This document shows positions 56,680 through 64,000 of a stretch of 64,000 bases of DNA, one piece after another. Within the stretch, counting starts at the first letter, position 1; each line of letters opens with the position of its first letter. The stretch is from Streptomyces humi. Lineage in GTDB: Bacteria > Actinomycetota > Actinomycetes > Streptomycetales > Streptomycetaceae. The position numbers and the translations under genes are program-made. The stretch is taken from contig NZ_LBMU02000037.1 of NCBI RefSeq assembly GCF_001005085.2, positions 182,166-246,165 of the forward strand, written 5' to 3'. A model generated the notes under the pieces. The model did not search any database. It was not told where the DNA came from and saw only the letters and a program-made list of their open reading frames with translations.

Positions 56680-57819
56680 ATGACCGTCGACATCGTCCTG
56701 GCGGGAGCACGCGGCCACGGCCGCTGGCACCTGGAGAACATCCGCCGGCTCCAGGACAAGGGGATCGTCCGGCTGGCGGGCATCTGCGAGCTGACCCCGC
56801 TGGGCCCCGAAGAACTGCCGGAAGGCCTCGGAGAGCCCGAGCAGTCCGCCGACTTCGGCGCGCTGCTCGACTCCACCGGCGCCCGGATCGCGGTCGTCTG
56901 CACGCCCATCCCCACCCACACCGACCTGGCCCTGACGGCGGCCGAGCGGGGTGTCCACCTGCTCCTGGAGAAGCCGCCGGCGCCGTCGTACGCCGAGTTC
57001 CGGCGGATGGCGGACGGGGTCGCCAAGGCGGGCGTGGCCTGCCAGATCGGCTTCCAGTCGCTGGGCTCGCACGCCGTGCCCGCGATCCGGAAGCTGATCG
57101 AGGAGGGCGCGATCGGCGAGGTGAGGGGGGTCGGCGGGGCCGGCGCCTGGGCCCGGCCCGAGTCCTACTACCGGCGCGCGCCCTGGTCCGGCAAGCGGCG
57201 GCTGAACGGCGTGGACGTCGTCGACGGGGTCCTCACCAACCCCCTCGCCCACGCCGTCGCCACCGGACTAGCCCTGCTCGGCACCGTCCGCGCCGAGGAC
57301 GTCACCGGCATCGAGACCGAACTGCTGCGCGCCAACGACATCGAGTCCGACGACACCTCCTGCGTCCGCGTCTCCACCCCACGCGGCCCGGTCACGGTCG
57401 CCGCGACGCTCTGCGCCGAGGAACCCGGGGACCCGTACGTGCTGGTGCACGGCGACCGCGGCCGGATCACCTTCTGGTACAAGCTGGACCGGGTGCTCGT
57501 CCAGCGGGCGGGCCGCGGCCCTGAGGAGACCGAGTACGGCAGCACGGACCTGCTGGAGAACCTCGCCGACCACCTCACCACCGGCGCCGGACTGCTGGTC
57601 GAACCGGACGCGACGGGCGCCTTCATGAAGGTCGTGGAGGCGATCCGGGTGGCCGACGACCCGGCCGTGCTGCCCGCCGACGCCTGGCGCCACCTGCCCG
57701 GCGAGGACCGCCGGGTGGTGCCCGGCATCGACGCGCTGGTCGCGGCCGGCGCCGACACCCTCGCCCTCTTCTCCGAGCTGGGCGCTCCCTGGGCACCGCC
57801 GAAAGAGGTGAGCACATGA
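56680..57819 (+). CDS. Gfo/Idh/MocA family oxidoreductase
   Basis: 379 residues from ATG 56680 (GGGAGGACCCC upstream). N-terminal Rossmann motif IVLAGARGHGRWHLENI, then CTPIPTHTDLALTAAERGVHLLLEKPPAPS with the EKP lysine motif, and a C-terminal beta-sheet domain with NGVDVVDGVLTNPLAHAVATG in place of the classic catalytic His block. These NAD(P)-dependent enzymes oxidise or epimerise sugars; here the substrate is probably a pectin-derived sugar. GTGA/ATGA-type overlap with the next gene. Confidence 0.9.
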   Translation: MTVDIVLAGARGHGRWHLENIRRLQDKGIVRLAGICELTPLGPEELPEGLGEPEQSADFGALLDSTGARIAVVCTPIPTHTDLALTAAERGVHLLLEKPPAPSYAEFRRMADGVAKAGVACQIGFQSLGSHAVPAIRKLIEEGAIGEVRGVGGAGAWARPESYYRRAPWSGKRRLNGVDVVDGVLTNPLAHAVATGLALLGTVRAEDVTGIETELLRANDIESDDTSCVRVSTPRGPVTVAATLCAEEPGDPYVLVHGDRGRITFWYKLDRVLVQRAGRGPEETEYGSTDLLENLADHLTTGAGLLVEPDATGAFMKVVEAIRVADDPAVLPADAWRHLPGEDRRVVPGIDALVAAGADTLALFSELGAPWAPPKEVST

Positions 57820-58658
57820 CGGACGCCGCCCTGCTGCTGACGGCCGCCGGCCGTCCGGTCGGCCGCTACGTGACCCACCCCGGGCTCCCGGCCCGGCTCT
57901 CCCCGCGCCCTTACCTGCACCCCGTCACCACCCTGGCCGGCACCACGGTCACCGAGCTGACCCCCGCCGACCACCTCCACCACCTCGGCGTCGGTGTCGC
58001 CGTTCCCGACGTCGAGGGGCACAACTTCTGGGGCGGGCGGACCTACGTCCGGGACCGGGGACCGACCGAACTGGACGACCACGGCACCCAGCGTCACGTG
58101 GCCTTCCAGCTCCGCGACCCCGACGGCTTCGTGGAGGAGCTGCGCTGGGCCGCCGCCGGCACGGACCTGCTCCGGGAACGCCGTACCGTCGCCGCCACCG
58201 CGCTCACCGACACCGCCTGGGCGCTGGACTTCACCTTCTCCCTCACCAACGTCACCGACGGCCCGCTCTCCCTCGGCAGTCCCGCCACCAACGGCCGCTC
58301 GGGAGCGGCCTACGGCGGCTACTTCTGGCGGGCCCGCAAGGAGGCCTCGGCGCCGGACGTGTTCACGGCGGACCGGGAGGGCGAGGAAGCCGTGCACGGC
58401 GGCACCGCCGGCTGGCTGGCGCTGGCCGGCGCCGACTGGACCCTCGTCTTCGCCGGGGCCACCGAGGACACCCGCCGCGACCCCTGGTTCGTGCGCGCCG
58501 CCGAGTACCCGGGCGTCGGCTCCTCGCTGGCGCACACCGAGCGGCTGCCGGTCCCTGCCGGTGAGACCGTGGTCCGCCGGATCGTCACCGTCGTCGCCGA
58601 CGGCCGCCTCACCCGGGACGAGGCCGCGACGCTGGCCCGCAAGGCGGTGACCCAGTGA
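57816..58658 (+). CDS. DUF6807 (PmoA-like) protein
   Basis: 280 residues. Contains the family blocks RYVTHPGLPARLSPRPYLHPVTTLAGTTVTELTPADHLHHLGVGVAVPDVEGHNFWGGRTYV, with repeated histidines as possible metal ligands, and GYFWRARKEAS. Beta-rich, no signal peptide. Such proteins are called methane oxygenase PmoA by name only; they accompany Gfo/Idh/MocA oxidoreductases in sugar loci and their function is unknown. Overlaps neighbours on both sides by four bases. Confidence 0.85.
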   Translation: MTDAALLLTAAGRPVGRYVTHPGLPARLSPRPYLHPVTTLAGTTVTELTPADHLHHLGVGVAVPDVEGHNFWGGRTYVRDRGPTELDDHGTQRHVAFQLRDPDGFVEELRWAAAGTDLLRERRTVAATALTDTAWALDFTFSLTNVTDGPLSLGSPATNGRSGAAYGGYFWRARKEASAPDVFTADREGEEAVHGGTAGWLALAGADWTLVFAGATEDTRRDPWFVRAAEYPGVGSSLAHTERLPVPAGETVVRRIVTVVADGRLTRDEAATLARKAVTQ

Positions 58659-60160
58659 CGACGGCCTACCGCAACCCCGTCCTGGACGCGGACTGGTCCG
58701 ACCCGGACGTCGTCCGCGTCGGGGACGACTTCTACCTCACCGCCTCCAGCTTCGGCCGGGCCCCCGGCCTCCCGCTCCTGCACTCCCGCGACCTGGTCAG
58801 CTGGACCCTGGTCGGGCACGCCCTCGAACGCCTGGAACCCGAGGCGCGGTTCGCTTCGCCACGCCACGACTGCGGGGTCTGGGCGCCCTCGCTACGTCAT
58901 CACGACGACCGCTTCTGGATCTTCTGGGGCGACCCCGACCAGGGCATCTTCCAGATCAACGCCCCGGAGATCAGGGGCCCTTGGACCCGCCCGCACCTGG
59001 TGAAGGAAGGCAGGGGACTCATCGACCCCTGCCCGCTCTGGGACGACGCGACCGGCGAGGCGTACCTCGTGCACGCCTGGGCGAAGTCCCGGTCGGGGAT
59101 CAGGAACCGGCTGACCGGGCACCGGATGCACCCCGACGGCACCTCGCTGCTCGACGCGGGCAAGGTGATCGTGGACGGGGACCGGATACCGGGCTGGTTC
59201 ACCCTGGAGGGCCCCAAGCTCTACCGGCACGACGGCTGGTTCTGGATCCTCGCGCCGGCCGGAGGGGTGGCGACCGGCTGGCAGGGAGCCCTGCGCTCCC
59301 GGGAGTTCTTCGGGCCGTACCAGGAACGGATCGTCCTGGAGCAGCGGGACACCGACGTCAACGGACCGCACCAGGGCGGCTGGGTGCGGACCCGGGGCGG
59401 CGAGGACTGGTTCCTGCACTTCCAGCAGCGGGGCGCTTACGGACGGGTCGTGCACCTCCAGCCGATGCGCTGGGGTGACGACGGCTGGCCGGTGCTCGGG
59501 GACGAGGGCGCGCCGGTCGCCGAACACCCGAGGCCCGGCCTGCCGGCGCAGCCGCCCGCCGCGCCCGCCACCGACGACGACTTCCCCGGCGGCCGGTTCG
59601 GCAGGCAGTGGCAGTGGACGGCCAACCCGGGGGAGGGCTGGGCCACCCAGCACTCGGGGGACGGGCTGCGGCTGGCGTGCGTGCGCTCGGGGGATGCGCA
59701 CGACCTGCGCCGGCTGCCGCACGTGCTGACCCAGCGGCTGCCCGGGAAGCCGTGCGTGGTCGACGTCGGCCTGCGGCTGGACGCCACCGGGCCGGGGGCG
59801 CGCGCCGGGCTCGCCGTGCTGGGGGACGCGTTCGGCTGGATCGGGCTCGAGCGGGGCGCCGACGGTGCCGCGCGGCTCGTGCACCGGTTCGCCGAGGCCG
59901 TCGCCGACCGGGAACGGGACGCGGCCTCGGCCCGCCCCGCGCCCGAGGGGCGGGCCCGGCTGCGGATCGAGATCGGCGCGGCGGCGCGCTGCCGCTTCTC
60001 GTACGACGTGGGGGCGGGCTTCGTGCCCTCAGGACCGGTGTTCGCCGCCACCCCCTGGCGCTGGGTGGGCGCCCTGCTCGGCCTGTTCGCCGCCGCGCCC
60101 GAAGGACCGGGCCACGCCGGGGCGGCCACCTTCTCGCAGTTCCGGATCAGCGCCCCGTAG
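58655..60160 (+). CDS. glycoside hydrolase family 43 enzyme
   Basis: 501 residues from GTG 58655. Five-bladed propeller with the GH43 triad: Asp base in NPVLDADWSDPDVVRVGDDFYL, Asp in GLIDPCPLWDD and Glu acid in FTLEGPKLYRHDGWFW. C-terminal beta-sandwich from ~305 (DDFPGGRFGRQWQWTANPGEGW) as in long GH43 beta-xylosidases and arabinofuranosidases. No signal peptide, so it acts on imported oligomers in the cytoplasm, probably removing xylose, arabinose or galactose from pectic side chains. Confidence 0.92.
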   Translation: MTTAYRNPVLDADWSDPDVVRVGDDFYLTASSFGRAPGLPLLHSRDLVSWTLVGHALERLEPEARFASPRHDCGVWAPSLRHHDDRFWIFWGDPDQGIFQINAPEIRGPWTRPHLVKEGRGLIDPCPLWDDATGEAYLVHAWAKSRSGIRNRLTGHRMHPDGTSLLDAGKVIVDGDRIPGWFTLEGPKLYRHDGWFWILAPAGGVATGWQGALRSREFFGPYQERIVLEQRDTDVNGPHQGGWVRTRGGEDWFLHFQQRGAYGRVVHLQPMRWGDDGWPVLGDEGAPVAEHPRPGLPAQPPAAPATDDDFPGGRFGRQWQWTANPGEGWATQHSGDGLRLACVRSGDAHDLRRLPHVLTQRLPGKPCVVDVGLRLDATGPGARAGLAVLGDAFGWIGLERGADGAARLVHRFAEAVADRERDAASARPAPEGRARLRIEIGAAARCRFSYDVGAGFVPSGPVFAATPWRWVGALLGLFAAAPEGPGHAGAATFSQFRISAP

Positions 60161-60201
60161 TCGTCGTTCTTGTTGGGAGCCGCAATGACGCACCTCCGTA
60201 G

Positions 60202-60213
60202 CAAGCGCTTACC
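60202..60213. promoter_or_regulatory. LacI-type operator before the binding-protein gene
   Basis: CAAGCGCTTACC with core AAGCGCTT, 77 bp before the binding-protein start, fits the series found across this locus. The 129-bp gap here has no other feature. Confidence 0.65.
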
Positions 60214-60289
60214 GAACCAGGGGGCCTCGCCCAGCACCGCGCATCTCCACTGGATCCCGAAGAAGAGACCCGAAGAAGAGAGCCGACCA

Positions 60290-61627
60290 ATGAAGAGCAG
60301 CATCCGCAGAAGCAGGCGTGCGGCCGTCGCCGTCGCCCTGGGCTCCGTGCTCGCGCTGACCGCCACCGCCTGCGGCGACGACGGCAGCGGCAGCGCGGGG
60401 GACAAGGGCAACGAGGGCTCAGGCAAGGGCACGATCACGTTCTGGGACAACAACGGCGGTGTCCGCACCGACGTCTGGAAGCAGATCATCGCCGACTTCG
60501 AGAAGCAGAACCCCGGCATCAAGGTCGAGTACGTCGGCATTCCCGCCGCGAGCGCCCAGTCCAAGTACGACACCGCCATCCAGGGCGGCGGTCTGCCCGA
60601 CGTCGGCGGTGTCGGTACGGCGATGCTCGCCGAGGTCGCGGTGCAGGGCGCGCTGGAGCCGCTGGACAGCCGGCTGGCGAAGAGCTCGCTCAAGAGCAAG
60701 CTGAACCAGAAGCTGCTGGACAACAGCCGGGCCGCGGGCGGCGGCGACCAGCTGTACCAGATCCCGACCTCGTCCAACAACGGTGTGCTGTGGTACCGGA
60801 CCGACCTGTTCGAGAAGGCGGGCCTGGACGCGCCGACGACGTGGACGAAGTTCTACCAGGCCGCCGACAAGCTCACCGACAAGGGCAAGAACGAGTTCGG
60901 CTTCACGATCCGCGGCGGTGAGGGGTCGATCGCGCCGGCGCTCGACGCCGCGTACAGCCAGAGCGGGATCACCTCGTTCTGGAACGGCGACAAGACCACG
61001 GTCAACGACCCGAAGAACGTGGCCGCGCTGGAGAAGTACGTCGCGCTGTACAAGAAGGACACGCCGTCCGCCGACGTCAACAACGACTTCACCAAGATGG
61101 TCGCGCAGTGGGACAGCGGCACGATCGGGATGCTGAGCCACAACCTCGGGTCGTACCAGGACCATCTGAAGGCACTGGGCGCGGACAGGTTCCGGGGGCT
61201 GCCGAATCCGACCCAGGACGACGGTACCCGGGTGCAGATCTCCAACCCGGTCGACGGGCTGAGTGTCTTCAAGTCCAGCAAGAACAAGGCGGCCGCCTGG
61301 AAGTTCGTCGAGTTCGCCCTGTCGCACGAGGAGAACTCGAAGTTCAACGAGTCGGCGGGACAGATTCCGGCGAACACGGAGGCGGCGTCCGACGCGTGGG
61401 TCCAGCGGGCCGAGCCCACGAAGCTGGCGGCCGAGGCGCTGAACGGTGCCGGTACGAAGATCGTGCAGTTGCCTTACTACCTGCCGGACTGGAACACCAT
61501 CTCCAAGGCCGACAACGAGCCGAACTTCCAGAAGGTGCTGCTCGGGAAGATGACGGCGAAGGAGTTCCTGGACACGCTGGCCGATCAGCTCGACAAGGCG
61601 CAGGCGGACTGGAAGAAGAACCACTGA
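60290..61627 (+). CDS. oligosaccharide ABC transporter substrate-binding lipoprotein
   Basis: 445 residues from ATG 60290; an in-frame ATG at 60185 is rejected because the operator lies between. Lipoprotein signal AAVAVALGSVLALTATAC with Cys as first mature residue. Binding-protein blocks: GTITFWDNNGGVRTDVWKQIIADFEKQNPGIKVEYVGIP, GNDQLYQIPTSSNNGVLWYRTDLFEKAGLDAP-like region and MLSHNLGSYQDHLKALG. It serves the two permeases at 54793-56609, from which it is separated by three catabolic genes. Confidence 0.92.
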   Translation: MKSSIRRSRRAAVAVALGSVLALTATACGDDGSGSAGDKGNEGSGKGTITFWDNNGGVRTDVWKQIIADFEKQNPGIKVEYVGIPAASAQSKYDTAIQGGGLPDVGGVGTAMLAEVAVQGALEPLDSRLAKSSLKSKLNQKLLDNSRAAGGGDQLYQIPTSSNNGVLWYRTDLFEKAGLDAPTTWTKFYQAADKLTDKGKNEFGFTIRGGEGSIAPALDAAYSQSGITSFWNGDKTTVNDPKNVAALEKYVALYKKDTPSADVNNDFTKMVAQWDSGTIGMLSHNLGSYQDHLKALGADRFRGLPNPTQDDGTRVQISNPVDGLSVFKSSKNKAAAWKFVEFALSHEENSKFNESAGQIPANTEAASDAWVQRAEPTKLAAEALNGAGTKIVQLPYYLPDWNTISKADNEPNFQKVLLGKMTAKEFLDTLADQLDKAQADWKKNH

Positions 61628-61689
61628 GACCGGCTGGTTCCGGTACGCGGGGGACTGCCGGTCGATCGTGGCTGGTCCGCGCGGTTGCT

Positions 61690-61731
61690 CCCGCAGCCTT
61701 CGGCCGAGGGCCCGCAGCCTTCGGCCGGGGG
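61690..61731. repeat. 21-bp direct repeat
   Basis: Two adjacent 21-bp units containing GCAGCCTTCGGCCG follow the binding-protein gene; they differ at one base. Similar GCAGCCTTCGGCCG elements are frequent in Streptomyces gaps. Confidence 0.8.
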
Positions 61732-61786
61732 CACCCCCAGCGCCCCTTGGCAGGACACCTCAATCCCTGTTCGAAAGGCGACCCAC

Positions 61787-62560
61787 GTGTCCCTCACGCG
61801 CAGACAGGTGACATCCGCGGCCCTTGCCGCCGTTCCTCTCGTCGGCCGAAGCCCCGAGCGGAACCCTCGAACCCTCTACATCGCAGGTGATTCCACCGCC
61901 GCCCAGAAATACGCCGACGAGGCCCCGGAAACCGGATGGGGCATGGCACTCCCCTTCTTCCTCCGGAAGGAGGTCGGTGTCTTCGACCAGGCCGTGAACG
62001 GGCGGAGTTCCAAGAGCTTCGTCGACGAGGGGCGGCTGGACGCGATCCTCGCCACCATCCGTCCGCACGATCTGCTGCTCGTCCAGTTCGCGCACAACGA
62101 CGAGAAGAGCGCCGATCCGACCCGGTACACCGAGCCCTGGACGACGTACCAGGAGTACCTGCTGAAGTACGTCGAGGGAGCGCGGGCGCGCGGTGCCAGG
62201 CCCGTGCTCGCCACCTCGGTCGAGCGCAGGAAATTCGACGCCGACGGCAACGCCGTGCCGACCCACGGCGACTACCCGGCGGCGATGCGTGCGCTGGCCG
62301 CGCGGGAGCACGTGGCGCTGCTCGACATCGAGGCGCTGTCGCTGGCCCTGTGGCAGGCACTGGGCGTCGAGGCGACCAAGACGTACTTCAACTGGACCGA
62401 CACGGAGCAGGACAACACGCACTTCAATCCGCCGGGGGCCATCGCCGTGGCCCGGCTCGCGGCGCAGGAGCTGCTGCGTACCCGGGTGCTGGCGCGGCAC
62501 GACGTCATCCGGCTGCACGAATCCATCCCGACCTCCTGGATCACCTGGCCACCCGCATAG
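61787..62560 (+). CDS. rhamnogalacturonan acetylesterase-like SGNH hydrolase (CE12)
   Basis: 257 residues from GTG 61787 (GAAAGGCG upstream). N-terminus SLTRRQVTSAALAAVPLVG is a short Tat-like signal. SGNH blocks: LYIAGDSTAAQKYADEAPETGWG (Ser), FDQAVNGRSSKSFVDEGRLD (Gly/Asn-type oxyanion), LVQFAHNDEKS (Asn) and DTEQDNTHFNPPGA (Asp/His). This combination is that of CE12 rhamnogalacturonan or xylan acetylesterases. It would strip acetyl groups so that the pectate lyase next door can act. Confidence 0.88.
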   Translation: MSLTRRQVTSAALAAVPLVGRSPERNPRTLYIAGDSTAAQKYADEAPETGWGMALPFFLRKEVGVFDQAVNGRSSKSFVDEGRLDAILATIRPHDLLLVQFAHNDEKSADPTRYTEPWTTYQEYLLKYVEGARARGARPVLATSVERRKFDADGNAVPTHGDYPAAMRALAAREHVALLDIEALSLALWQALGVEATKTYFNWTDTEQDNTHFNPPGAIAVARLAAQELLRTRVLARHDVIRLHESIPTSWITWPPA

Positions 62561-62577
62561 CCGAGGAGAACCGCACA

Positions 62578-63894
62578 GTGCGTACACAGATATGTCATGG
62601 ACGCGTCATAGGAGCGCTGGCCGGCTGCACGGCCCTCGTGCTGGCCGCGACCGGGACGGCCCAGGCCGCCGCCCCGCACCGGACCGCCCCCGACCGGCAG
62701 GTGCTGGCCGCGAACGACGGCTGGGGCTCGGCCACGACCGGGACCACCGGCGGGTCGGCGGCCGACTCCGCGCACGTCTACACCGTCACCACCTGGGACG
62801 AGTTCAAGGCCGCCCTCGCCGACGGGGGCAGCGCACCGAAGATCGTCAGAGTCGTGGGGACGATCGACGCGGACGGGCCGAGCTGCGACTCCTTCGCCGT
62901 GCCCGGCTACGACTTCGCCGCCTACCTCGCCACGTACTCACCGGAGGCCTGGGGGCACTCCACCAACCTGGACAACGAGCCCGACGACAGCCCGGAGGGA
63001 CTGCGCCGCGCCTCCCAGGCCCAGCAGGACGCCTACATCAAGGCCTACGTCCCGGCCAACACCACCATCATCGGCGTCGGCAAGGACGCCGGGTTCAAGG
63101 GCGCCAGCCTCCAGATCAAGGCCGTCGACAACGTCATCGTCCGCAACCTGGCCTTCGAGAGCCCTCTCGACTGCTTCCCGCAGTGGGACCCGACCGACAC
63201 CGCCGACGGCAACTGGAACTCCGAGTACGACAGCGCGGTGATCTACGGTGCGACGCACGTGTGGATGGACCACGACACGTTCACCGACGGCGACCACCCG
63301 GACAGCACGCTGCCCTACTACTTCGGCCGGATCTACGAACAGCACGACGGTGAGCTGGACATCGTCAAGGGCGCCGACTACGTCACCGCTTCCTGGAACG
63401 TCTTCGAGGACCACGACAAGACGATCCTGATCGGCAACAGCGACAGCGCCTCGACCGCCGCCGTCGACCGGGGGCACCTCAAGGTCACCTTCCACCACAA
63501 CCTGTTCAGCGACCTGGTGGAGCGGGCACCGCGGGTGCGGTTCGGACAGGTCGACTCCTACAACAACCACTTCGTCGCCGGGGACGGCTACGGCTACAGC
63601 TACGGCATCGGCATGGAGTCCCAGCTCGTCGCCGAGCACAACGCGTTCACCCTCCCGGCCGGGGTCGGCACCGGCTCGGTCCTGAAGAAGTGGAAGGAGG
63701 CGCCGCTCACCGCCGACGACAACTACGTCAACGGCGAGCTGACGGACCTCATCGCCGTCCACAACACCGAGGTCCCCGGCGAGATCCTCCAGTCCGGAGC
63801 TGGCTGGACCCCGACCCTGCGCACCCGGGTCGACCCCGCGCGGGCCGTCCCGCGCATCGTCGACTGCGGCGCGGGCGCTGGCCGGCTGCGCTGA
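62578..63894 (+). CDS. secreted pectate lyase, family PL1
   Basis: 438 residues from GTG 62578 (GAGGAGAACC upstream). Sec signal: VIGALAGCTALVLAATGTAQAA. Right-handed parallel beta-helix with the PL1 motifs THVWMDHDTFTDGDHPD (vWiDH) and VERAPRVRFGQVDSYNNHF, in which the Arg is the catalytic base; NVIVRNLAFESPLDCFPQWDPTD provides calcium-site acids. It cleaves polygalacturonate by beta-elimination outside the cell, giving unsaturated oligouronides. It is last in the pectin locus. Confidence 0.93.
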   Translation: MRTQICHGRVIGALAGCTALVLAATGTAQAAAPHRTAPDRQVLAANDGWGSATTGTTGGSAADSAHVYTVTTWDEFKAALADGGSAPKIVRVVGTIDADGPSCDSFAVPGYDFAAYLATYSPEAWGHSTNLDNEPDDSPEGLRRASQAQQDAYIKAYVPANTTIIGVGKDAGFKGASLQIKAVDNVIVRNLAFESPLDCFPQWDPTDTADGNWNSEYDSAVIYGATHVWMDHDTFTDGDHPDSTLPYYFGRIYEQHDGELDIVKGADYVTASWNVFEDHDKTILIGNSDSASTAAVDRGHLKVTFHHNLFSDLVERAPRVRFGQVDSYNNHFVAGDGYGYSYGIGMESQLVAEHNAFTLPAGVGTGSVLKKWKEAPLTADDNYVNGELTDLIAVHNTEVPGEILQSGAGWTPTLRTRVDPARAVPRIVDCGAGAGRLR

Positions 63895-63902
63895 CGCCTC
63901 CG

Positions 63903-63929
63903 GGGCCGGGGCACCGCGCGCCCCGGCCC
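63903..63929. terminator. hairpin after the pectate lyase gene
   Basis: GGGCCGGGGC (63903-63912) pairs perfectly with GCCCCGGCCC (63920-63929), loop seven bases. Confidence 0.8.
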
Positions 63930-63959
63930 GTCACCCCCCACGGCAAAGGACGTAACGCC

Positions 63960-64000
63960 ACTCTTCTCCCCCCTCTCCACCCCTCTCCCCCCTCTCCCCC
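63960..64000. repeat. pyrimidine tract
   Basis: The last 41 bases are almost only C and T, in CTCTCC/CCCTCT units. The tract runs off the right edge. Confidence 0.7.

Noticed and set aside
60185..60289. In-frame ATG upstream of the pectin-locus binding protein
   Set aside because: It has GGGAGCC upstream, but the added 35 residues would bury the lipoprotein signal and the AAGCGCTT operator would be within the gene.
1..64000. Secondary-metabolite cluster, prophage or integrative element
   Set aside because: No polyketide, peptide-synthetase or terpene genes, no integrase, transposase or phage structural genes, and no attachment-site repeats were seen.

Overview
The window is very GC-rich, with GTG/TTG starts, ATGA/GTGA stop-start overlaps, several likely leaderless transcripts, lipoprotein and Tat signals, and gene families typical of Streptomyces. 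I read it as a stretch of Streptomyces chromosome: housekeeping on the left (Fe-S assembly, diaminopimelate synthesis) and sugar-acid and pectin catabolism on the right. Functions are inferred from sequence motifs and family knowledge; no search was run.

Left part (1-27060). After the tail of a glycosyltransferase come a glycogen-debranching-like enzyme and a drug-type ABC exporter on the minus strand. Then comes an eight-gene suf operon: sufR, sufB, sufD, a Rieske protein, sufC, sufS, sufU and a sufT-like gene. Its start is marked by a CAAC-N6-GTTG operator lying on the sufR start codon and by an iron-box-like site further upstream. Next are an SMR efflux/TetR pair under a 24-bp palindrome, dapD, several small unknown genes, a SigE-type sigma factor with a membrane partner, dapA, a regulator gene fronted by a 22-bp perfect inverted repeat, a secreted nuclease and a Tat-exported PhoX-like phosphatase with a PHO-box-like repeat.

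Middle (27061-39250). Directly upstream of a Ro60/TROVE protein gene, about 400 bp can be folded by eye into three Y-RNA-like units. All share the 11-mer GGTGCG(A/C)AGGC next to a closing stem. Two of them carry circularly permuted tRNA-like modules (T arm, capped acceptor-like stem, D arm) and the middle one does not. This is the most striking signal in the window. It is followed by a GntR/ACC-deaminase pair, an alpha/beta hydrolase, an XRE-NB-ARC-TPR regulator, and a LacI regulator with a sugar ABC importer.

Right part (39251-64000). After a two-domain TerD protein comes a long carbohydrate region: an ABC importer with a zinc dehydrogenase and a DeoR regulator, uronate dehydrogenase and 5-dehydro-4-deoxyglucarate dehydratase, and a pectin-type locus. 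That locus has a GntR regulator, a DHDPS-family aldolase, an IlvD-family dehydratase, an ABC importer, a Gfo/Idh/MocA oxidoreductase, a DUF6807 protein, a GH43 enzyme, a CE12-like acetylesterase and a PL1 pectate lyase. AAGCGCTT-centred palindromes recur across it and suggest a LacI-type regulon. None of the three importers has an ATPase gene, consistent with use of a shared ATPase such as MsiK. The likely logic is extracellular depolymerisation, uptake of oligomers, and oxidation/dehydration of uronic or aldonic acids to central metabolites.
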